A model generated the notes under the pieces. That model searched no databases. It saw only the letters and a list, made by a program, of their open reading frames with translations, and was not told the DNA's origin. The translations under genes were made by a program, and so were the position numbers. Shown here in pieces: positions 57,384-64,000 of a stretch of 64,000 nt of DNA; within the stretch, counting starts at the first letter, position 1; each line of letters opens with the position of its first letter. This stretch comes from Bimuria novae-zelandiae CBS 107.79 (Eukaryota; Ascomycota; Dothideomycetes; Pleosporales; Didymosphaeriaceae), in NCBI GenBank assembly GCA_010015655.1, contig ML976694.1:476105-540104 (forward strand), in the 5' to 3' direction.

Positions 57384-57695
57384 CTAGACACCGCCGCCGT
57401 ATTCTCTTGTCCACTCTCCGCTCTCCGCTCTCCGCTCCCACGCAGACTCCCCGGGTCGCACTGGTGTTTCAGGCACCTTTTCTACACTAAGAACCTCACG
57501 CTCCCAGGAATGGCTCTGCATCTGGCGCTTCCGCCCCTTCCACGCCTGCGGGCCCTGTGGTTCGGAAGCATGCTTTACAGTACCGTACCTTGCGAGATAC
57601 TCCATTTCTCTGCGCTGTTGTTCCTGCTGTGCGGAGGATAGCAGGGAGGGTGATGTTTCTGGGGGTGATATGGTGCGGGTTGGAGATGCTGGCAT
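57384..57695 (-). CDS. Small orphan protein
   Basis: A 103-residue frame starting at ATG 57,695 (MPASPTRTISPPETSPSLLS). The N-terminus is Ser/Thr/Pro-rich, and the middle has a helical QQEQQRREMEYLARYG followed by a charged, Trp-containing C-terminal half ending SGEWTREYGGGV. The leader upstream is C/T-rich on the coding strand, as in fungal promoters. No family is recognised; it could be a real small, disordered protein or a chance frame. Confidence 0.45.
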   Translation of the reverse strand: MPASPTRTISPPETSPSLLSSAQQEQQRREMEYLARYGTVKHASEPQGPQAWKGRKRQMQSHSWEREVLSVEKVPETPVRPGESAWERRAESGEWTREYGGGV

Positions 57696-57985
57696 GACTG
57701 GTGGCTGCGTCTAGGTGGAGTGAAACGTTGAGTAGTGCGGAGTGAGTCGTTGGGAGATAGTATAAGGAAGGAAGAAAGGATAAGCGTTGATAGTGCTGGA
57801 TATATATATAACGGGTTTGTTTTGTTAGATGAGCGGGAGTAAGAGTGGAGATGCAAAAACGCCAAAGACTCCAGGAAGCGCCGGGTGGCAAGAGTCGGAG
57901 TCACACAAGCATCCACTCACACTCATCTCGATCTCCAAAAACACTCACTGCACTATCCTCTCTGCCTGACTCCACTCCAACCCAC

Positions 57986-58996
57986 TCACATAACCACACA
58001 CGCACAACACCATCCCCGCTCCCTCCGCTCAGCCTCCATCTCCGGATATACCGCCAGCACCAACTCGCGCAGCTCCTCGCCTTCCGTCCTCCGTATGCCC
58101 ATTCTCAGCTCCTCAGCCGCACGCTGTCGCTCTCGAGCACGCCTTATCGCGTCCCCGTCAAAGCGCTCCTGGAGCTTATCGTCCAAAACGCGGATATCGG
58201 TGCGTAGCTGGCGCTCGCGGTCGAGATTCTCTGCCGAGCCCCAGGGAGGGATGCGGGGACCGTATGGCTTCAGGGGGTAGGATTCGAAGGTGGAAGGAGT
58301 CGGCGATGGGGAAAGAGGGAGGGACGTGCTGGAGACATTAGACCGATGAGGCGGTGGCGTTGGTGGGGACGGTGTGCGGAGGTATGTGTGGGTGTCTACG
58401 AAGTGGACGAGGGGCGTGTGATACGCTTCGTCGTCCTCATCGGTAGGGGAATCGTAGTATGTGCCAGCGGGCTCTGTCGTGGACTGATAAAGACGAGCCG
58501 TGTCTTCACCAAAGTTGATGACTGCATCGGTGCTTACGCGACGGAGAGAGATGGCTGATCCTATTTCGATTTCATTGGCGGGCGACCAAGGATCGGCATC
58601 TTGCTCATAGTGTGCAATGTAGATAGCTCGAGGGTGAATCGACTCTGCTGTTGGATTAGGGTCGGTGGGTAGACGGTAGGTAAACGCGTCAATACTGCGA
58701 TGCTGTGGTGGCGGTGGAGGCACTGCTGAGTCACTGAAGAGCGTAGTTACATGCTGGTGTGCCTTGGAGTGGTAGAGATCATTGTTTAGGTCTGAAGAAG
58801 TTTCAACATGAACTTCGCTTGTGTCGTCGAACAATGCGAGGAAATCATCGCTTCCCTTCAAAATGCTCCGCTGGCCACCTTCATTTCCTTTCCGATCATC
58901 TCGCGTCTTCTCATCGCTCCCTAAATCCAAACTTTCGTCGCTCCGGTCTTCAGATGGTAATTTTGGTAGAGGACGTGCTGTTTCCTTTGCCGCCAT
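57986..58996 (-). CDS. Orphan protein with a C-terminal CaaX box (CVVM)
   Basis: A 336-residue frame from the ATG at 58,996 (MAAKETARPLPKLPSEDR); the frame is also open upstream but without ATG. Most of the protein is acidic and disordered, with PPPPPQ and PPTPPP proline tracts. Residues about 255-325 are a charged helix (ENLDRERQLRTDIRVLDDK ... RRARERQRAAEEL) that may form a coiled coil. It ends WCCACVVM: the last four residues are a farnesylation-type CaaX box, and neighbouring cysteines could be palmitoylated, so it should be anchored to a membrane. Function unknown. Confidence 0.72.
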   Translation of the reverse strand: MAAKETARPLPKLPSEDRSDESLDLGSDEKTRDDRKGNEGGQRSILKGSDDFLALFDDTSEVHVETSSDLNNDLYHSKAHQHVTTLFSDSAVPPPPPQHRSIDAFTYRLPTDPNPTAESIHPRAIYIAHYEQDADPWSPANEIEIGSAISLRRVSTDAVINFGEDTARLYQSTTEPAGTYYDSPTDEDDEAYHTPLVHFVDTHTYLRTPSPPTPPPHRSNVSSTSLPLSPSPTPSTFESYPLKPYGPRIPPWGSAENLDRERQLRTDIRVLDDKLQERFDGDAIRRARERQRAAEELRMGIRRTEGEELRELVLAVYPEMEAERRERGWCCACVVM

Positions 58997-59319
58997 GATA
59001 GTATGCGACGCATAGCGAAGGTGAAGGCTGCAGTAGACAACATGTTGTTGTTGAGTGTTTGCTTCGTGTTCGTGACGTGATGCAGTAGGTAACACTGGTG
59101 CCGGACAGAAATGTCAATGTTGTAGTTGGCTCGTGGGGCGACGGGTGATACCGTGTGCCGCAAGTGATATTGGTACCGGCGCATCGGGTGATTCGTGTGA
59201 TTAGCCGTGCGCTTTCGTCGAAAGCAATACTAAAGCAGAGCATGTGGGGTGTCGCGGGGCTCAAGCACGAGCCTGCTTCATTTGCCTGCCTTGCGACCAC
59301 GGTCTCGGGACTAGTGCGC
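58997..59319. other. Spacer between the GH5 gene and the CaaX-protein gene
   Basis: This contains the 5' leader of the CaaX gene and the 3' flank of the GH5 gene, both on the minus strand. No further gene is seen. Confidence 0.5.
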
Positions 59320-61121
59320 TCAGATGCCAACAACAGAATTGAAGTCGTGAATTCCTCTCCGCACCCCCTGTTCGAACTCCCAAACATGGTCGCGTCCGAA
59401 CCCGCTTTCGCGTATCCTCTTGAGTACCCAAAGTTCCAGATTGCCAATCTTGTTACCCTGTCCTATGGCCTTAGGGCCCTTGCCCTCGAAGAAGACGTAG
59501 GCGTCCTGATATCCAATCTTCCATCCATACTCATACCGCCAGTGTTCGGACGGCATGTTTGAAGCAAGGTGTTCGTAATAGGCGTGATGCTGGCCAACCG
59601 CTCTGTACATGCGCTCGTCTATGCGATTGCGAGCGCATTCCAGTAGGCCGAAGATGTTGCGATCGGGGATGAAGGCGTGTGGCGGAGGATAGATGATTCG
59701 ACTGCGAGGATCGGATTGCGCCTTGAATCCCCATTCCCCCCCTGGCATCCAATCCATTTTCCATGTCCAGAAGAAAGCGCCTCCCGTGCGATGCTGGTAA
59801 CGTAGGGATTGTTCCGCACCAAAAATCTTCACCAGGTCTTCTTTGGGGGTCTCGCCGAGCTTGGCCCAAGAGTCAGAGGACATTGCGTTGGAGTATTCGC
59901 CGATGATGACTTGTACAGCGCCGCGATCGGTGACGGATCCCTCTTTGCCATCCAGTTCGGTGAGCTTGGTCGGCACTTCCTTGATGATATCTTGGGGCGA
60001 CTTCTGCTTGTCTGCCACGCTGAAGCACCAGAACAAGTGCGTATCGATTAATATGGGGTTCACTGATTGGGTGGGAAATGCGACATTCTTCCTCAGAGAG
60101 TATCCGAGGGCTCTTCTGAGGTCCCAGGCATCGGATATGACAATGGGGAGAGTAGAGTCGATTTTGGACACGGCGGCTATGGCCTCGTCGTACCAATCGT
60201 ACATAGTCTCGCTATTTTTGTCGGGCTCATTGACGAGGGAAAGGCCAGCGAGTTGGAGCCCTTCGACCGATTCTCGTGCGACGAACTCGGCACAGCGAAT
60301 GCCAAGCTGACGGTTAGAAGGGGAGGTGAAGAATGCGGCAACGCCGCTACTGGTCCCCGAGTGCTCTTTGGTATTTGCGCCCCCCGGGACGCCATGAAAG
60401 TCAAGTAGAACGCCGATGTTGTGTGCGCGCAATCGCGATACGAGGGTACGAATGCTCAGCCAGGCAGCGGAGTAGATGTGGGTAAAAGGCTCAAAAGGTG
60501 TACCCTTCGTGAACTCTTCTCCAGGCAAGTCCCAGTAACCAATGGGCAAGCGGACAGTGGTACCTGGACGCTATCAGAACGATGTTCAGGAATGTCATTT
60601 GTAAGTAATGGTTTTATTTCCGACTCACCCTTTGCCTCATTCTGGAACCACGCGATATCCCTAAACAGCCGACACGTAAGTCGTCAACAAGACAGTGAAC
60701 ATGCAAGTACGTACTCGTCTAGAAGAGCGTTTTCCCAAGCCGTTTCGAAACGCTTCTTCGTTTCCTCCACGCCAACCTTTACGATCCATGCTTTAACAGC
60801 CTCCAGCTCGCTCGATCCCGTAGTCTCCTCGGGGAAGCGAGAAGGAAACAGCCATCGCTCAATGACATAGACAGAGCCGAGAGTAGTCCCGTGATGATAA
60901 CGGTACCGAAGAATATCCAGTGCCGAAGGGTCTTGGATGGTGGAGCGCAGGTCGGTCTGGGAAGACATGCCGCCGAAGCCCACGGTTGACGATGGTGCAA
61001 TCACGCCGGTAGTATTTGATGCAGTTGGTAGATTCGATTTCCGCTTCTCAAAGGGTGGCTGAGGGGGTTCGACAAGGTCTGCGTTGAACAGCTTGTGCGC
61101 TTTGCCTATGAAGCCCTTCAT
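59320..61121 (-). CDS. Intracellular GH5 family glycoside hydrolase (exo-beta-1,3-glucanase/cellulase-like)
   Basis: Three exons on the minus strand: 61,121-60,715, 60,660-60,629 (32 nt) and 60,563-59,320; introns of 54 and 65 bp; 560 residues. There is no signal peptide (MKGFIGKAHKLFNADLVEPP). Residues about 60-530 form a GH5 TIM barrel: ERWLFPS, DIAWFQNEAKGTTVRLPIGYW across both splice junctions, LLDFHGVPGG, the acid/base Glu259 in LSLVNEP and the nucleophile Glu369 in VIIGEYSNA, followed by GAFFWTWKM. Fungal cytosolic GH5 members of this type are poorly characterised and may act on beta-glucans or glycolipids. The 32-nt micro-exon is supported by the family sequence across it. The start is the ATG after an upstream in-frame TTG. 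Confidence 0.88.
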
Positions 61122-61628
61122 GATGGATGTCAGCAACTGTGTTCCCTGTATTTGAAGGAGATTGGGAAGGTACTATGGTCCGGCAGTGAGTAGGAAGTTG
61201 CAAGTGCGATGAAGACTGAGGTAGGAAATGAAATGCAAAGAAGGATTCTAGCGGGCTAGATAAGAATTGCCGTAGGTTTGGTCGGAATTGGCTTCGGATG
61301 TAGCCGCGGGTGAAAAATAAATGTGACAGTAGACCTGCATGGCGCAGCATTAGCCTGTCGGCGGCGGACAGACGGTCGCACTTGCTCTTTAGCGTGACGT
61401 ACTCCAAGGCAGGAACGAGGAGAGGGCGTCAAGAACACAGGCAATCAGCATGCAGCCTTTGGTCGGGTCATGGTCAATGATGTCGTATTTTCCACTCGGA
61501 TGGCCATGGCATGCGCATGCTCGTCGGCCAACCACGCGTAGGCTTTACCGTATTCTAGTCGCTATCTAGAAGCCATCGGAGGTTCATATTTCCCGACGGA
61601 TCGTTCTCTCGATAGTCGCAAGCAGAGT

Positions 61629-61744
61629 TGGCAACAATCAAGCGATAGGCAGATTGATTACCAGATTAGAACTGGCACGGACGTGAGGGTGATCTTTCAA
61701 CGCTTAATATAGTAATCAATCTGCCTATCGCTTGCTTGTTGCCA
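61629..61744. repeat. Inverted repeat of about 32 bp
   Basis: Arms 61,629-61,661 (core CAAGCGATAGGCAGATTGAT) and 61,712-61,744 are complementary with one internal mismatch and enclose about 50 bp. Transcribed, this would be a stable hairpin; it could also be a small foldback or MITE-like element. No clear target duplication. Confidence 0.85.
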
Positions 61745-61901
61745 CGACTCGCAAGATGCCTTGCGACCAGAGTTGTTTCCAATGGCCTGGTATCGATGGT
61801 TGTTTTCATATACGGATGCGGCGTCATGGAACGCTCGAAACGCTCCTTCCTGCCCCAAAATAGCGCAAAACAAACGAATACAAGCTCAGGATCGACGATC
61901 G

Positions 61902-61979
61902 GAGTCGAGCGGATGTTCTTACAGAGTCGAGCGGGCGTTCTTACAGAGTCGAGCGGGCGTTCTTACAGAGTCGATCAGG
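61902..61979 (+). repeat. 22-bp tandem repeat, three copies
   Basis: The unit GAGTCGAGCGGGCGTTCTTA + CA occurs at 61,902, 61,924 and 61,946 with a partial fourth copy from 61,968. The first copy differs at two positions. Confidence 0.9.
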
Positions 61980-62351
61980 TCAGACAAACAGAGCCAGGGA
62001 TGAAGAAGAACTGCGGCGGTGGGGGTTGGGGACGCGGTGCGGCAGCTATCCCTATCGCGGGCTCGCTAGGACGTGGGTCTGTTTCGTCTCGTCTCTACTC
62101 CAGCTCGAGCTCCACCTCAACGCGACTGCGCGATCCCACAACATTCACCCTTCGCGTCTACTTTCCTCGACTGATCGGTGCCAATTGGACACGTCGCGTC
62201 TGAAACATATCCGCTCTTTCTCTCTTCCATTCTTTTCGCGTGAGGAAGGCACGTTCTACCACTCCTGCTCCATTAGTCCCGTCTCGACACGCGTGCCTTC
62301 CGTAGGTCGAGCTCACACATGTTCACCCCGCACCAATCAAGGACCCACGCC

Positions 62352-63528
62352 ATGTCTGCCTCCCAAATCAACAACCCCTCCAAGGGCACACCCCGCCGTG
62401 CGCTCGGCGATCTCACACCGAGGGCACTGAATACGCCTTCGAGACGCGCCGACCCGTTCGATGGCACACGAGCGCAAAGCCCGCTGAAGCAGATGCAGAC
62501 GCTCTCACCGCAGCTATTCGGCGGAAAGGAAAACGCCATAGCGAATATCCCCAAAGGCACGAAGCGGAACATCTGCGAGGTGGACGACGTTGAGCGTGTT
62601 GAGGACGCGAAGATCAGGGCGGCAGAAAGCAATGCCGTGAAGATTGGGCTGAGCGCGGCGACAGTGCGCCTCCACACGGTAGCTTGCATCGCGAGTGCGA
62701 CGCGTCGACCACGTCGCTAATTGATGTTAGGATTACACCACTGTGGACCTTCCAGTACCGGGATCCCCCACCGAGCGCAACACGCCCACGCCAGAACCCG
62801 AGCCCGTCTCGCAAGATACGCAGGGCAGTCAGAATTCTTTCTCTGCCTTGATCAATTACGACCTCTGCGCCAGCCAGAACAGTGTGCAAGCGCCGCCGTC
62901 ATGCGCTCCGTCACTGCCTGCACCTGTCGAGGAAAAGAAGTCGCGAGCCGAACTCCTGCGCACGAGGTTAGGCTTCGGCATATACAAAGTGAAGACGAAT
63001 CAGGTGCAGAAGCGTAGCACGGAAATTATTTCTACCTGGGAGTCGTCCTTCTCAGAGGCAACAGACGCGTCTACTTCTATGGCAGTCACATCTTCTGGCG
63101 AGTCGAAAGACGCACACCACGTGCCCAACATCAACGTCTCGCCCGTCCGACGCGACCCCCAGCCCGTATTCATAAAGGCCAACCTCGACCCTCTGCGTCC
63201 CATTGGCAATCTGAAGCTCACGCCCGCGCCTGTGCTCTTGCCGACTGCGACCTCCTCGCGGATACTACACGAATACGACATGCCATCATCGCCGCCCCAA
63301 GTTGTCTCGCCAGAACAACTGCGTTCACCCGCAAAACAGCGACTAAATTATGCGACGCCGGTGAACCAGAGCCCACGATCCGAACGAGGAGACAGTGATT
63401 CGCGAGAAGGAAGTGCACAATCCGGACTGAGGAAGATGCAGAGGTTTCAGGAAGGCGAGCTGACAAGTTCGGCTGTCAAGGGCAATGCCGCGAAGGGGCT
63501 GATGCAGCTGATGGCCGGGAAGCGGTAG
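62352..63528 (+). CDS. Whi5/Nrm1-like G1/S transcriptional repressor
   Basis: Two exons, 62,352-62,678 and 62,731-63,528; 52-bp intron (gtagct...gttag); 374 residues. The protein is mostly disordered, with many Ser/Thr-Pro sites (RRALGDLTPRALNTPSR, SPPQVVSPEQ) and a KEN-like GGKEN. Residues about 181-200 (RAELLRTRLGFGIYKVKTNQ) match the short motif of the Whi5/Nrm1 family, which binds SBF/MBF. In yeast, such proteins repress G1/S genes until phosphorylated by Cdk, which fits the many SP/TP sites. An alternative in-frame ATG at 62,319 would add 11 residues; 62,352 has the better context. Divergent from the GH5 gene. Confidence 0.68.
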
Positions 63529-63833
63529 TACAAGCTTCTCGTGTTGTGGCATTTCATGATGATACAAAGACACGATCGGCAGGTTCAGGAGGCAAGATTG
63601 GGAGCATGCCTCACTGCATTATAAAGTCATATTTCTAATCGGGCACGAAGGTGTGCACCATTATTCCTACCTCTTGTCATCTACGGGGGCCATCAATCTA
63701 ATGTGCGATCATGACTTCGTGTTCTGAGGACCGGCTCGGATAGTGCTTCAGGCATCATTGTGACTGCGCCACATCAGCTGATATATCTCCTGAACAGTGC
63801 TCCGGATCTCCCTTCAGCGCAACCTTCTCTAAG
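63529..63833. other. Intergenic region
   Basis: 3' flank of the Whi5-like gene and promoter of the F-box gene at the edge. No other feature is seen. Confidence 0.6.
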
Positions 63834-64000
63834 ATGCTGCACTTACCAGCAGAAATTATCGACCAAACTTTACAAGAGCTTCAAGGTTCAGAGAAACACG
63901 GCTTAGCATCCTATGCGACGATTAATAAATCCTGGCAGACAGCCGTGGAAGCGCACATCTGGAAGGACGTCGAAGTCAAGTTCCATGAGTTTAACTCATT
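63834..64000 (+). CDS. F-box protein, N-terminus (runs off the right edge)
   Basis: From the ATG at 63,834 the frame is open to the window end (55 codons). MLHLPAEIIDQTLQELQ followed by LASYATINKSWQTAVEAHIW is a standard F-box layout (LPxEI, then a helix with conserved W and the final W). F-box proteins recruit targets to SCF ubiquitin ligases through Skp1. The target-binding part lies outside the window. Confidence 0.7.
   Translation, partial: MLHLPAEIIDQTLQELQGSEKHGLASYATINKSWQTAVEAHIWKDVEVKFHEFNS

Larger units (their letters stand above)
61122..62351. promoter_or_regulatory. Divergent promoter region of the GH5 and Whi5-like genes
   Basis: A 1.2-kb intergenic region between divergent genes. 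It holds a long inverted repeat (61,629-61,744) and a 22-bp tandem repeat (61,902-61,967). Open frames at 61,736-62,203 have no recognisable content. The stretch just before 62,352 is C/T-rich, as in fungal core promoters. Confidence 0.45.

Noticed and set aside
61736..62203. 155-codon frame upstream of the Whi5-like gene
   Set aside because: It covers the 22-bp tandem repeat and an arm of the inverted repeat, with no domain.

Overview
The window is nuclear DNA of a filamentous ascomycete (Pezizomycotina). Dothideomycetes is my tentative placement, from the type of genes only. Genes are split by short introns (about 47-144 bp, mostly 47-72 bp, GT...AG). Two kinds of sequence alternate sharply: GC-balanced gene islands and AT-rich blocks in which transposon coding frames are shot through with TAA/TAG codons, the signature of repeat-induced point mutation (RIP).

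Gene island 1 (1-10,000): a possible N-terminal fragment at the left edge, a secreted six-hairpin (glycogen-debranching-like) glycosidase, a fungal orphan protein, the vacuolar SNARE Vam7, a short-chain dehydrogenase/reductase, and a broken SurE-like nucleotidase.

AT block A (about 10,020-25,550): a complete Ty1/copia element on the minus strand (10,271-16,040, TSD TGTAT) carrying a nested unmutated solo LTR (14,946-15,414, TSD CTACC); a second complete Ty1/copia element on the plus strand (16,358-22,128, TSD TACTA, with a 135-base assembly gap); and a truncated Ty3/gypsy remnant.

Gene island 2 (25,550-31,800): a type-B carboxylesterase, a peroxisomal D-amino-acid oxidase and, divergently, a Dal5/allantoate-type permease. 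The oxidase and permease share a promoter rich in HGATAR sites, which suggests a nitrogen-scavenging module under GATA-factor control.

AT block B (31,871-36,600): two different pogo/Fot1-type DNA transposons back to back (TA target sites, intact inverted repeats, mutated interiors) and an (AAG)39 microsatellite.

Gene island 3 (36,600-43,980): an ankyrin-like gene fragment, a FIT2/Scs3 lipid-droplet protein, a seven-exon Zn2Cys6 transcription factor, a 1.6-kb stretch without a recognised gene, and the 5' exon of an F-box-like gene.

AT block C (43,987-54,996): an 11-kb nested hAT transposon with 14-bp perfect terminal inverted repeats and an 8-bp target duplication (AATACGCT). It sits inside an intron of the F-box-like gene, whose remaining exons resume at 55,075 and run to 56,644 with several in-frame stops. 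Inside the hAT lie a complete Ty1/copia element (46,329-51,648, TSD ACTAG), a solo LTR (52,918-53,362, TSD ATATC) and further degenerate repeats.

Gene island 4 (55,000-64,000): a small orphan, a CaaX-box orphan, an intracellular GH5 glycosidase, a Whi5/Nrm1-like G1/S repressor, and the start of another F-box gene running off the right edge. I saw no CRISPR, rRNA or intact tRNA genes and no secondary-metabolite core enzyme.
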